Of a stretch of DNA of 64,000 bases, positions 12,125 to 30,371 are shown piece by piece. How positions within the stretch are numbered: position 1 is the stretch's first letter; every line of letters begins with the position of its first letter. The notes under the pieces are model-generated. The model saw only the letters and a program-made list of their open reading frames with translations. It ran no database searches and was not told the origin of the DNA. The DNA comes from Fistularia commersonii (taxonomy: Eukaryota > Chordata > Actinopteri > Syngnathiformes > Fistulariidae), in NCBI GenBank assembly GCA_037954325.1, contig JBBMNZ010000028.1:6455001-6519000 (forward strand), given 5' to 3'. The position numbers were made by a program, and so were the translations under genes.

Positions 12125-12360
12125 GAGTGGTTGACATCCTTGCAAGTGAACATCCAGCGTCTCCTGCCTGTAGCATTTCTTCGAGCGGGCTGCACTTGTT
12201 TCCTAAGGATGTTTGTATGCTTGTGAAAGAAAACTGTAGGCACAGCCTTTGGCTTTAGGGTCTGTTTCAAACTAGCAGCACCTGCTGGCTCTTTCAGTAG
12301 CTTAGGTCGGCTAAATGTGTCAAATGCACCCAGAGAGATTTGTTTCCTGTGGACTGGCAC
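12109..12360 (-). pseudogene. Possible THAP-domain C-terminal remnant
   Basis: The frame of about 83 codons contains SRPKLLKEPAG (about residues 17-27) followed by TLKPKAVPTVF (about residues 34-44). This resembles the end of a THAP zinc finger, where a conserved AVPT-type motif closes the domain. After it comes a basic tail (QPARRNATGRRRW). THAP domains bind DNA and occur both in host regulators and in transposases. The C2CH zinc ligands expected upstream are not visible in this frame, so this is a partial exon, a decayed retrocopy or a piece of a THAP-containing transposon. The stop codon at 12109-12111 lies inside the fourth palindrome of the neighbouring cluster. No splice-site or promoter argument is strong enough to call a functional exon. 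The identification is from motif memory and is tentative. Confidence 0.45.
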
Positions 12361-13065
12361 CAGTACTGTATATATCGTACCAAGCGAACGTTAACACTCA
12401 CAGAAAGCCAAAGTTAACATAATGACCTAGCATGCATTGCACTCGTAAAACAATGGCTGTGTCTGCAGGTTAAAACGTGTAATAAATTGTGATTTTTAAA
12501 GCAATAATTCATTGCTTTTTAAAAAAAATAACACATTCTTGTAAGAGACAAAAGTCCTCCCAGACAGGAGGACTGACCTTTCATTCAAATAAATGTGTGT
12601 TTGTGTGTGAAATCTCAAGACTAATATTTTAAATAAAACAAAATTTATTTGATAATTCTATTACACTAAGAAAATGCATCAAAAGAAATTCTCCAAACAC
12701 CTCAAGGATCTTACTATTTGTTGTGTGCTGTATATGCTGAGTGTTTAAATGCATTTATCTCCTTGGACTGTGGGTGTCACCTTGTTTGATCAACTAAACT
12801 GAACCCCTAATCAAGTAAATCAAAGGAAAGTGTGTCCATCGCTCTCGCCCCAGATGAGCCGCTTGGTGCCTCACACGGTAGCCACTTTTAAAAGTGCACA
12901 GAGGTGTTAATGATGAAACTGCAAAGATCTTACTATACTACCAGTAAAAGAAGAGTAAGTGGAATAAAAATAAAGCCCATCTATTTTGCTGTAAGTCAAA
13001 GTAATGATGCTTGCACACAAGCTATTTATTAAAAGATACTGAGCAGCGGTGAACGGGAAGGTTGC
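12361..13065. other. Unique non-coding sequence
   Basis: AT-rich, with no recognisable gene or repeat. Confidence 0.4.
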
Positions 13066-13106
13066 ATGTGTGTGTGTGTGTGTGTGTGTGTGGGAGGGGG
13101 GGGGGG
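13066..13106 (+). repeat. (TG)n tract followed by a G run
   Basis: A TG dinucleotide tract to about 13092 passes into gggagg and then a run of G ending at 13106. Confidence 0.95.

Positions 13107-18083
<4,977 letters not shown>

Positions 18084-18114
<31 letters not shown>
18084..18114 (+). repeat. (TTG)n trinucleotide microsatellite
   Basis: About ten tandem TGT/TTG units. The leucine run in one frame is an artefact. Confidence 0.95.
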
Positions 18115-21100
18115 ACGCCTTGGCTCAGTTTATAAAGCATCAGCCAGGTATAACTCTCAATTTTTGAGACTGAGCACTTTAATGCTTAGCAATTCTGGCT
18201 CAAATATCACAAGCACTTCAATACAAAAGCTACCGGTTCTTTTTCTTCCAGGCCCTGGAGAAGAGCACAGAGTGTTGTACTCACTCACAGGAGACAGACG
18301 CTGCAGTAACTCCTAAAACGAAGCAATGGCGAAATATCAAGCCAGAATGAAATACGTTGCAATAAAATGTGGCCCAAGTAGGTCACATGGCGTTTCTTTT
18401 GGTCTCTCCCTGCTGGCAGGACCTTAACAAAGAGGACCGGCACCACTTTTTTTCCAAACCAAACAGTATGTTGTTCACTGACTTGTTAATTTAAGGTTTG
18501 TGATGAACATAATAGCGTGAATTTTACTTGATGTAGGTTGCCTGATCCAAAGCCCAGACGTATTAATTAGGAATAATCCAACACCAATATAAGGTTGCTC
18601 TGAGCACCGGCACTAAGTTAAGCGTTTGTGAAGGTCATCCCCCTCAATCAGCTCAGCTGGTTATCATGTCAGACCAGAAATCGTGATACACAAGGTTTTC
18701 AAACTACCAGTAAATAAGCATCTTAACCACTGATCTCCCTTTCTCCTTTTAATCTAAAAGGACTTGACCGGGTCATGGGGAAAACTGCCGGGGAAAATGA
18801 AAAATTGAAAATATGAAGTAAAAAACAGGTTGGAAAAGGGATTTTAATTTCTTTAACAACCTGCTTATTCAGACTTTAATTCAAATTTTAGCAAAAAGCT
18901 CATGCATATTAATTGATAACTTCTTTTGACAAACTTATTTTCAGAAAAATGCCTTGTAGCCTTTGATTGTTGAGTAAAGCTGAGCAGATATTTTGTCAAA
19001 ATTGGTTTAAACAAGTGTTTCCAATATTAGGAGTTAAAACTACCATGGTTTAAACTTCAGTGTTTTAAATTACTAGACTTTTACTTTGCCTTACTGTGTT
19101 CTGAATTGCCCATCAACAAAAGACTGGTGGTGTGGTGTTAAATGGCTTACTTCCTATGTATTAATAAAATATCCCATATAGAAGGCAGGTCTTAGAAGCA
19201 ATCTTATCTTTAAATGTCCAATTAATACTTAAAACATCACGCTGAAGTGACATGAAAATTCACTTCCAATGTCATTCTATTATTGTACATTGAATTTAAA
19301 CTGATAATTATGGGAAGAATAAGGCTAAAAGGCCTATAACTGCACCACAGTAGAAAATTACTCGTAATTTATAATCATGTGTACAAATTTCTCAGTGTCC
19401 AGTAGTTTTTCCAGAATCCAGTGTCCAGAATATAATAAAAAAAAAAATAAAAAAAATTAATAGAAGATTTATACTTTTATCATTTTGGAGAACTGTAATA
19501 TTCATTACCAAAATACTTGTGCAAAAAAAGTCTAATAAACCGTATAAACATTTTGAAATAGGCTCTGGTGTATATGGGCATTTATTGAATAAGCGAGATC
19601 AGCATTTTTGTGTGTGTTTCGTGTCTGATTTTCAGCCTTCTTTTGAAGCGTAGGTGGAACTGCTGGATTCCATTCATCTCCCCTACTGGGGCTTCACGCT
19701 GCCAGCAGCAAGAGTGTGACAAGACAGAACCAGTAGAAATGTGGCAAGCGTTAAAGTTCAGAAAGAAGTACATTTATGATGAAAAAAATATAAAAAAAAT
19801 GTCATTTCAACGAATAAATTTACCAGACTATTAATTTCAAGACTTTCCCTGATAATCATTCAGACCTAAGCTCATCAAAGGTTGGTGCCAGATAAGTCTT
19901 TAGAACTCCTTGACTGTTGTTTGAAAAGCAATAACCGCTAATTAATGGGCCTAACCCTTTTCAGTCATGGTTGTCTTGGGATTCAGGAATTAAACAGAGA
20001 TGACAAATGAGCTCTTTCAGCTTTATCATAAATTGCACATACCGTACCTCGATGCATTAAGGTCGAAACATCTCCAGAGGAGCATGATTGGAGAAAATTG
20101 TGCCGCTGAGACAGTGGATAATGAATACGCGGATGTATGATTGTGTTAAGGTACAAAACAGCTTGCTCATATGGTAGCATGTTGTCTTATTCCAACATGA
20201 ATCCAGGTTGAAATAATTTACATTGCCAAAAGTTCAAATTGAAGGAGTGCAATCATTGGTCGAGCCCCTCAAAAAAAAAATCAGTTTTGCTTCCAACGAG
20301 CTCCCTTTGTTGGTCAACCTTCTGGAAACCTGTTCAACAAAGACAGTGGCTCACTGGGCCATGATGCATCTCTTTTAAATATTACGCTGAACCTGTTAAT
20401 GCACGTTCACATTCAAAAATTAATCAAGAACTGGTTTCGGAATATTGAAAAATCTATCCTTTTTTTGGTGACAAACCCTTGGATACTGTTTACTTTCCCA
20501 GTGAACACAGTCCACATAAGGCCTAGCCTTCAGATGCATTTTAGTAGTATTTTAACAGAGTAATGATAGAAAATGACAGTCTTGAAAAAATTAAATTACT
20601 GGCTTTTAAGATTAACGCCAACTCTTATCCAGAATAATTGTAACAGTTTGCAAAAGACTTCCGACAGGTGACATTTTGTTTGATTGCCTACAATGTGGAA
20701 AATGCTACATTCATTCCAGTGAACAAGAACACCTAATCACATTTTCCCCATTCACGACAGAAGGTGAAGCGAGTATGCAGAGTAGTACAGACCTGTGATC
20801 ATGTGGTATTTTCTAAAAACTGACACTCAACAGCCTTATACAGAGGTTTCATAATTATGTAACATTCTTTTATAAAGATGATAAATTGGAAACACATTCC
20901 TACAGTAAAATTTTGGGGGAGGGGGGTTGACTCTGGCCAAGCTATAACCCGTGATTTGTGTAATATTCTATTCTGGTAAAATAGATAAATAAAAAAAAGA
21001 CATACATTACATACATATAGACCAGAAAGGATATGGCCACATAAGAGTCTCTTTGAACTGATTTCTTTTATACCCGAACATGGGGGTTTAAGCTGAGAGG

Positions 21101-24100
21101 CCTTAACATCCTCATGCTGATCCTGTAATCGCACTGATAAAAAGAGAGACGAGAACACAGCAAAACATCAGATGGTTTCAATTGGCTACATTATAAAAGC
21201 AGTAATTATCATATTCATGATGCTCATTGAGCTCTGTTGTTGTCTCTGAACAACCATGCTCAATATTGATATCTCTATATCCACCTTTATCAAAATGACG
21301 CACAAAATAATAGCTTGCTGACAACTGAAAAGCATGGCCTTCTGGGAGACGGAGTTTATACAAAGCCTCAAGAGCTCCTATTGTGATCTTCTCATGGCCT
21401 ATCATTTGCAACAAAGACATGTCGACCGCTGTTCAAGAATATAAAGTTCACAGTCATTCATTAACTAGTTTGTCTATGTGCACCAATGGCAGCCATGAGC
21501 AATTCTGTCTTCTGGCGCTTTGCGAAACCCCTAAAATAACAAAAATAAAAACAGTGTAGCTGAATAATATAAAAGGTGCCTTTGAGAAAATCTTCAGACC
21601 TCAATCAACGAGAACAAATGAACAATGTAGGGGTAAAGAGCAAAACTTGGGAAAAGGTTCATTAAGTCAGTCGTGTTCGTGTTTCCAAATTGTGTATCTT
21701 ACTGCCATCGTTTTATCCATTAAGGCCTGTGGTAATGTGTAGGTAAGCTTCTATCGTTTGTTTTTGTTAGATGATGAAATTAATTTCCTCCCTGTGGCAA
21801 GTGGTTCATTAATGCCCTCATTAGTGTGAATGTTACATTCTTGGGAGAGTAGGGACGCTTAGAAATGCTCTAAAAGCTTCATAGGGGAGACTTTTGCTTC
21901 AAAATAAGGTGTTCTATCAGTAAGTCTCCCAAACGGAATCACTGATCTGTGGTTAACGCTGTTAAAAGATTCTATCTGTTCCCAAACAACGTTTCGACAC
22001 ACGCAGTGAATATCCATGCATTTAACCAACCACACACAAATCTGAGATGAGGTCCAAAAATTAAATACTCAGAATTAAAACTAACACCCGTTTCACTGGA
22101 AACAGAATTCATCCAGTATTTACCAATCTCTTGCAGTTTATCAGATAGTAAATTTATTCCTCCTCCTGTGAACAGTAAATATACAAGTGCAGGGCTTGTC
22201 AGTGATGTGGTTCACATGATCATGCGTGTAGTTAATCAGACATACATCTTTGAACTCACATTAGATAAAGACATTCAAAAGTTTGCAGTCAACTGCAAGG
22301 AGTACAAAGAAGGGTTCCTTTGTGCTCTTGCGTATGAATAAAAATGTGTTGCTTTTTAAATGTTCTAAACATCACTGCCGCAGTGCTAGTTTGGGTTGGA
22401 ATGAGCATTCTGCAGGACGTCTGCTAGTGAGCGCTGTTTAATCAAATGTTTTTATGAACAAGAAGAACCTTCAAAAGGCTAGTAAGGCAAAAGGTGAGGT
22501 AATGGTCTGTCAGGCAAATGAATACTACACAACATATGGAAGGAGAATTACTTTTGTGGGTGGTACCAATTGAAAAGAAACGGATGACGAACGCAATTTC
22601 CCACCCCCGGACGAGGTATTGACAACCTGCTTGGCTCATAAACTGGGTGATGATTTTGCATGAACTCACACATCATTTCAAACAGTCACACTATTTTTCT
22701 TCACGGTTCCAAGTTTCAACTCGACACTGCCCCGCTGTTTTCAGCGGTACTGCTCCATTGGTCCATATCGGTTAAGCTTTCAGGAAACAAACCAAAATAT
22801 GCAGAAAATGAAGGCAGAATATGCATAAACATCAGTATCCTGCATGGACTTTAAGTCGCTTTAATACTGAGGATGATTGAAGGACAGGTTCCATTGGCAC
22901 AAAGACTGAAAATTGTTCAAGTGTTCAGAATTATAAATAGCAAAAGCGATTTTCTGAAGGTCGCTGATCAAAGATTTGTCATTTCTCAATACAAAACATC
23001 CCTCAAGGATCTGTATTTGGACCACTGCTGTTAACCTCTATTATCCATTACCAGCCATCTGTCTGCTCAGGCACAGAGACTGAGTGATATGCGTATTAGT
23101 TTTAAGGACATGACAGCACAACAGGCTGCAGTAGAACTCACCAGTGCACTAGCCCACTGCTAGGCTGAGTCAGTCTAACTCATTCGACAGGTTCAGTTAA
23201 AAAAACAAAAAACAACACTGTTTGGGCATTGAGACAAAAATAGATACTGTCTTGCAACTGTCATTAAAAAGACTCGCTTAAATCTCTTTAACTTACACTT
23301 TATCAAATCAGGGACCACTGAGCAACTAGCCAAGCTGCACAAAAAGCAATGATTGCCACAGGATATATTGTCTTAGATGTTTAGCTACTATGACGTCTGA
23401 CTTCTTGAAACATTGTACGAAACATACCCGGTGTTTTTGATGTAATGTCAAACACCATCAGGATTCATAATTTTTTGGGAAAATTTTGCATAAATACTGT
23501 TCTCCCTCCACTTGCACCATTCATCCAAAACAGCAAACACAGAGAAACCAGAATAAATGGTGACAATACAGCACCCGTTGAAAAATGTGCATTCTCGCTT
23601 CCCATTTTGCAAAAACAGAAACAAGTGTCAGGACATAGCAAACTTAACACTCACAAGGCATTTGAAATAAATGGCTCATTATTAACCAGCCATGTGCATA
23701 TTAGTACTGCAAACATTATTTCTGCAAACTACGGTCTTATTATGCCTGCAGGTGTATTAAGCGAGTCACCCGTTACTCTGCCTTCCAGTATTGGTGCCCA
23801 CTTGTCAAATGTGATTTTACTGCCATTGTATCTCGAGTCAACGGAGAATATTTTGGAAGAGGTACATTTGAGTTTCAGCTATTACTGAAAGTTTATATCG
23901 TAAAGACAAAAACTCAGCTCATAGAATGTCATAATGTTAAAAAGGGTAGGGAATATTGAGTTGTCAGCCAGGCAAAAGATCGATCTTAAGCTCTACTGTA
24001 AGACACTCAGCTCTGCTTCCAGTTTTCAATTTGACAGCATTGTAATCCAAATATGCAGCAATGGAGGAACTAAGAGAAATTTGGCATTATGAATCTTATC

Positions 24101-24899
24101 CCTGGATGGACTAGTTAACTCTGGGGGCCTACAAGGTCTGTAATCATCCAGAAGATGAAAATGTATTTGACCCAAGGCGCAAAAACAGGCTTATTTCAGT
24201 GCCTCAGATAAACGCATGTTCAATTTCTTCTGGAACATTCAGTTTTTGGGTACATATCAGCACTACCTGATGATGTTCGTGTCAATCCCATCACTACTGT
24301 TTACCTCCTAAGTTACTTCTGGCTTTATGGAGAACTGATGGTATCAAGACTTTTTCCCCTTCATGTTTAATAGATAATTTATCAGGGATAGAACAGATGC
24401 CTTTGCGTTTGGCACAAAGGGTTTGACATCTTTGGTGGCAATCATCTCACCATGCTTTGAAGACTGATAAAAAAGGGCCAACAGCCAAACTTTAAAGCTG
24501 TCAACTTTACAGGCTGAAATGTTGATTTCAGGCCAATAAACTCCGTCTGGAGTTTCAGTAATTAAAACAAAGTTACATTGACGAGAGTTTTGCATTTTGC
24601 AGATGACTTTATTCCTCCAGGTGTCCAGAGGCAGATGGAGATTAGCATGATGAATTCATAAAAAAGAAAAATATCAAAAGTAAAGATTTGCACCATCCAT
24701 TTATGTTTAAATCCCCCCCCCACAAAAAAAAGGCCAAGCCCACACTTTGATCTACATACTATATAAATGCTTTTTTCACATGTATTCACATGAAAATCCT
24801 TGCTGCATTCATTCATATGATTTCATTGTTTTGCGTGGACCGAAAGCACATAAAAAGGAAAATAACATTAGATGAGCATTTCGTGCAAGAATATTTCAG
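18115..24899. other. Long unique AT-rich non-coding stretch
   Basis: Nothing in these 6.8 kb is recognisable as a coding exon, RNA gene or known repeat. A-rich low-complexity runs lie at 19435-19465 and 20270-20280. The longest frame (147 codons, 23445-23888, plus) has no domain, no compositional bias towards coding and no neighbouring splice logic. Confidence 0.4.
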
Positions 24900-25376
24900 C
24901 AATACAGCACGGTGGCTGTGAGGTAAGGCAGATGATCTAGAACAGTGTGTAACTGAGGTGAGGAGATTTACCGGAGGCAGACGACTATCAGAAAGGTGAG
25001 GGCAGATGAGCCAGTGGAAAAGGCATCTGGAGATCCTGGGGACATGAGGTGGTTAATGAGCCATGGCAGACTCGAACACACTGAGAAGACAGGTGTCTGG
25101 ATAGTCATAAAACACAGGAAGGCAAAGCAAGGACTTACAGAAACTCAAATTGAGATAAGCAAGACTGAGACACCTGAGGGGCTTTGGAGGTGGATAGTGC
25201 TTGAGACAGAACAATCTGGAAAGGGAGCATTGGAAGAGACTGAGCAGAAATGGGGAGCTTGATGATTATGGGATGCAGGTGCACCTTGTCAGCAACACCT
25301 CCTCGCCAACACACTGACAGGAGGTCAGCAGGGAGGAGGCGGCTAGAGAGCGCAGCACAAAAAAAAAAAAAAAAAC
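24900..25376 (+). mobile_element. Purine-rich, A-tailed segment, possible unclassified retroposon
   Basis: The segment opens with agcacggtggctgtgaggta, is strikingly purine-rich on the plus strand, and ends in an uninterrupted A run at about 25361-25376 just after gctagagagcgcagcac. Sharply different composition plus a terminal A tract is what a retroposed sequence would show. An 88-codon frame (24996-25262) runs through it without a recognised domain. I could not assign a family, and clear target duplications are not evident. Confidence 0.3.
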
Positions 25377-26544
25377 AGCATCAAGTGACATCAAACATTT
25401 GGGAGCACTTGTTTCAATTAATTGAGTTTACAAATTACGACTGATTTTTTTTCATTATTTCTGCATTAATATCTCATTTTATTTCAAAATGTTGCCAAAA
25501 TGTGATTTATCATCCTACAGCTTGATGGTTACGGATGAAAAATGTTTGTCGCTGCAAAATGATTATTTTCATTGGAATCAAACTTTGAAACTGAATATTT
25601 TTCGTATAAGTTTTCCGCCTGAGAATGAACAGCAAACCTTTAAGAACGGGTACGTGATTCAGGACTTTTAAAGATCAGAAACTTTTCAGCACTTACACTG
25701 AATTTAATCATGATCCACACCATACCCACACAACTACAGTTCAATTGCGGCGAGTTCATTGAGTTAAATATTGCAGGTCACAATCATATGTGGAGTTAAC
25801 GTTCCAACAGTGGCTCTGGATTTGGAGCTGTCAAATAAGCAGTTTGCAGAACTAATAAGAGCTGGACAACTCAGCTAATGGTAGTCTTGGGAGGCGGGTA
25901 ACTTTCAGCTGTTATTTAATCAGACCTCTAATTGCAGGGATTATTTGACTCTGCATTCCAGGCATGTATCTCAGATGACTGCTAATGTCGTGGGGAATTC
26001 TTGATTCAGATTTGTCTTGGCTTAATTGGTATTCAGAAAAAAAACTACATGTGTCTAATGGTCATCAAGAAATACAATTTCAAAATGCTTAAGAAGAAAA
26101 TTACGAGAATTATCACAATGCCTGAGTTGTTGCTTTTTTTTCCTGGTGCCTACAGATTTTTCATAATTATATATTTTCAAACAATATTATCTAGTGGGTT
26201 CTATGTGGATTCCGTGGTTTCCGAATGGTTGTTCAGCACTTTCTGGGGTCTTTTGTGAGACAATTCGTTATCTGAGTGAAATGAATGTGAACTTTAGGGA
26301 TGTTAGCCACATTTTTGCTTGCCTGTGTTACACAGCACCTATATAAAGATAGGCCCCCTTTCCTTAACAGCTGTTTGCTTGCGGCCCAATCATAGACCAC
26401 ACGATTCAAAAATAATACGCCGGAGATTACATGTACAAGACTGCAGAGGGGGAACTACTACGCACTTGATAATTTCATTGTTTTGACAGGACAGAACGCT
26501 GGCGCACTGGTCATCACTTAAGACCCCCTTGTTCGATTTCTGTT
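25377..26544. other. Unique AT-rich non-coding sequence
   Basis: No recognisable feature was seen. Confidence 0.4.
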
Positions 26545-26762
26545 TCTGTGATTGCATGCCCCACCCCCATGTTTCATGAGTTTCCTTCAGGTTCCTCCTT
26601 CCAGCCCAGAAACATGCAGTAGGTTCATTGGAGACTGCAAATTGGGGGAAGAGAGGGAATGGTTGTATGTCTCTATTTTTGGCCGTTGTGACCAATTGGC
26701 GACCGATCCACAGTTGAAGCCTGCCTCTTGCCAAATGACAGCCTCCCCAAGACGCCGAGCAA
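26545..26762 (+). repeat. SINE-like fish repeat, 5'-truncated copy
   Basis: Ordered words of a widespread teleost tRNA-like repeat are present: cagaaacatgcag, taggttcattggagactgcaaattg, gaatggttgtatgtctctat, ccaattggcgacc and gcctcttgccaaatgacagc. The tRNA-like head is missing. The same word order appears at 37708, 54243 and, inverted, at 32352 and 55205. Confidence 0.72.
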
Positions 26763-29700
26763 AGTAAAAGCCTTTTCGGTTATTATTGAATGAATGTTTG
26801 GATAGGCTAAAAAGGAAAGTCTGGTAAAGGCATAAGTTGGATGCTTGGACGAAACACTGGCTTTTGTCAAATATTTAAAGTTTTTAAGTCCAACTTACAT
26901 CATTATATGATACATTCATTCATGTATATTCATGAGATTGGCTTGCTATGGCTTGTTTTTGAAAAATGCTTATGAGGGAAATAAGTTGCAGTTCATTGAA
27001 CACCGAGAATACAGTAGATAAGGAAGAACAGTTGCAGAACATGAAAAATACATTTCTGGGCCTTCTGGGGCCCTTTTGGCCCCTGTCAAGTGTCAGCTTT
27101 ACAGCCCTGTTGAAAGACTTGGCTTCTTCAGGCCCCCGGGTCTATTTTTATAGCACTTGCACCACGGTCACGTAAGTGCAGCGTGCTGTTTTTATGTGTA
27201 TTGGATCGTGTAGCAGATCTATCAAAATTAATGAAATGTATGACATTGCTGAAATGGACCGTCCATGGCAATGACTCAAACCACAAGGGGGAGACATTCT
27301 ACTCGCAAACTTTTCTCTTTCAGAAAAATAAAATCTCTAATTATTTCATTAAATTCTTAATTTATGGGAGCAAAGATAATGAATACAAATTGTTAATCGA
27401 TCTTTCACGACACGAGTCCATGGTAAAACGCGTGTTGCTATGCTTTATGCCTCAGTCGTGCTTCATCTTTATCAAATGACATGCAGTAAACAAATCTTAT
27501 CACTGATTTTGCAAGATTTCAGCAATATGAGCAGAATGTGAAGAACAAATCTCCCCCATTCGTCTCAGTCACAGCACAGCATGATTCACTGGGATGTAAC
27601 GCAGGGTCATATGCTGATAAAGTTGACTCTGACTTTGTTGTAACATCAACGGAGTACACGACTTTCGAGGGGAATACCTTAAAAAAGAACAATATCTATT
27701 TTCCTGTTTTCCTCGATGTTGTCAAGACCATGATGACTTTCAAAAGTTTTATGATCTTGTCTCCCACTTTAGTTTTTTTTGGCTCCTGTTGTTGTTTTCC
27801 ATATGCTACATCTTATTGCTCTATTATTCAAAACCCCCAACTTCACAGTAAGTTTTTCATCTTCTTATCAGTACCTGAAGCAGCACACCCACACCACACG
27901 TTTTTTGCAAAAATAGCATTATATCTGGTATGAACGCCCACTTAGAATGTCTCTGTACATGCCAGTAGAAAATACATGGACCCCATCACAACTTTTATCT
28001 TAGCCCAGACTCAAACCCTGACACGATTCGCTTTCTGACCGCTAAGTATCAGAAAATACAGCCAGAAAAAAATCCACGACACCTGTCAAATGTATACAGA
28101 GATATTGGGTAAAGGGATTGTGTACTTTCATGTTAACATAAAAGTTTTAGGTACCCAGAGGAAGGATTTATCACAAGCCTCTGATTTGGCCAGTTAGCAG
28201 AGAAGACTGAGTGGTCCTCCCTCAGGGCTGCCACTCTCTGCTGTCTACGAGAGGATGATGCGCCATGGTGAAGCCTCTCTGTTCTGCACCTCTGGGACTA
28301 AGGCTTGGGAATCTTCTGTCACAAGAGGTAAACACCCACACCAGGCTCTGCTCAGTTTGTTACTTAAACTGCAGCCGGGCTTTTAACGAGTCCTTGTGTT
28401 TCGGTTTTATGAGGGACGGACCTTCCGTTGGAAAAGGACATCTTTTAACACCGCTGACCCGGCATTTCGGAGAAGGCGGACCATGTTTGATGTGTGTCAT
28501 TTAATCTAATAAATCTCTCTAATCTGGAAAACTAATTATGTACTTTTTATCTGAAGACAAAGAAAAAGGGATTCATAAGAATAGATATGAAATACACTGC
28601 TGTTCGGTCCCTAAAGCCTCATCCCATCTTCACCCAGGGCCCAATTAGGGGAGTTGTAGTGACAAGTCAAGCATCAATGGCTTCCACAAGCCAAAGAGAT
28701 CTGTGCTCTTGTTTATCTTTTATTTCAATTGCAGAAACCGCATTAGAACGCTCCTTTAGCATGCTATTAATAAGTGACAAAACAGTGTAAGCTGCATGGT
28801 CAATATATGTTCAATTAGGATTATCCAGAGACAGAATTTACGGTGAGTATATAGTTCAAGTCCTCAAGCAGCTTGTCAGACTGCACAAACTTCCACCGAG
28901 CTTTAAAGAGTTTAGATTTGCAATTAGCTACAGCGACAGAGAGAAGAACAATGTACCTTCCCCAGCCATCCCCGCCCCAAAGCCTTTCCATTATTTTAAC
29001 AAGCACAACAACATATTGTATGTTAATAGGTTTCCTCCCAGTCCTCCAGAGCTCGCCCTGCTAGTTGTCAGTCTTGTTGATTAACAGGAACACAATTACA
29101 ATTGCAGGGCACTATTCAACATTAGTATTCCTAATCTGCACCTGTGCTCCTCCTTTTGTCAAGCACTTCCCTTGCCTGCTGGTTTATGTAAAGGGAGTCT
29201 TTCTGTTTGACACACATGTAGGCTGTGTAATCCACGTTTTATGTGATTATCATAAAGATGATCACAACTTAAGTGAAATCTTTATTGCAGCCATAGCTCT
29301 GCAAAAAAATGTGATTATGTACTTAAGTTGATTTTTTTTTTAGTTTACTTTATTTAGACAAGCTCATGAAAGATACATTTTTTCATTACATTTTTTTCAA
29401 TTTGTTTATGAGCTAATGGTTATGGGAAATACTTTTTTACCACCGTTTAGTCACCATTTATTAGGCAAAATACTTGAAAATGTTATGGTTTTACATTCTC
29501 AGAAGTGCAAATTGGATGGTTTCTTTTCTTTTTAAATATATTGCAACTCTTTGCCCCTTGATCTTTAGTTTTAATTGTTCTTATGTGAAATTACAGAAAA
29601 CACAAATTAATACATAAACAAAAGCTTAATCAAAAAAGCACACTTTGATTAATTTGTTATAATGATTAATCGGTCTAAATGAAATCATGAACTGGAGGTG

Positions 29701-30086
29701 TAACACCAGTTGGAAAAGTGACATGTGCTTTGTTACATTAGGTTTTCATCTGAATCTTTCGAGCTGATTTTTCAACAGAGACAGAAAAGATTTGGGCAAC
29801 GCCACCGAGCGAAAAAAGACAGAAGAGCTTCCGTTATTTAAATTTTCTACTGTCTAACAATGGCTGTTGTAAAAATCCCGAAGAGACCGTTTAAATATAC
29901 GATGCCTCAATAAAGGCCTGTTGTAAATATGATAAAGAATCCAACTGCTGGTTGTCATTGAGCTGTTTCTATGGACCCTGCCTCGAACCTGCACACATCC
30001 CACACAGCTATCAGCTGTCACCCTATACAGTATATCATCTATTCAGAGCGCATCGCAAGTTTCATAATAGCTTGGAGAAAGCATCT
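26763..30086. other. Unique non-coding sequence
   Basis: No recognisable gene or repeat. The part from 28600 to 29330 is complex and simple-repeat-free and could be conserved regulatory sequence, by appearance only. A 131-codon frame at 27538-27933 has no recognised domain. Confidence 0.4.
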
Positions 30087-30115
30087 GCCTGTTAGCAAAA
30101 TTTTTGCTAACAGGC
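30087..30115. repeat. Odd-length perfect palindrome, 14-base arms
   Basis: GCCTGTTAGCAAAA (30087-30100), a single central T (30101), and the exact reverse complement (30102-30115). The architecture matches the palindromes at 12001-12124. A short T run follows after gcc, but no transcript can be argued from sequence alone. Confidence 0.95.
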
Positions 30116-30315
30116 CTTTTGCATTATAGAAACTCCATTTGGTCGTCACAAGTTTCCATTTCGCATTAAGAGACCATGAGTTTGGCTTTCCCTCAAGCAC
30201 CTCAAAGTTCTCAGAGGATTAGCTATTATGTAACAACATTACACATAAAGTTTGAAAATGGACCCACTGATGGGAAAAAGGCCCGGAGAGTAAGACCAAG
30301 GTTTTCAATCAATGC

Positions 30316-30371
30316 CAGACAGACAGATAGACAGATAGACAGACAGATAGATAGACGGATGGATGGATGGT
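30316..30371 (+). repeat. (GACA/GATA/GATG) tetranucleotide repeat
   Basis: Imperfect tetranucleotide array: agac, agat and gatg units in succession, ending in ggatggatggat. Confidence 0.95.

Noticed and set aside
23445..23888. 147-codon plus-strand open frame
   Set aside because: No motif, no paralogue in the window and no exon-like context. Its length is within chance expectation.
30316..30371. Short regular repeats that might suggest a CRISPR array
   Set aside because: These are direct tetranucleotide repeats without spacers, in a vertebrate-type genome.
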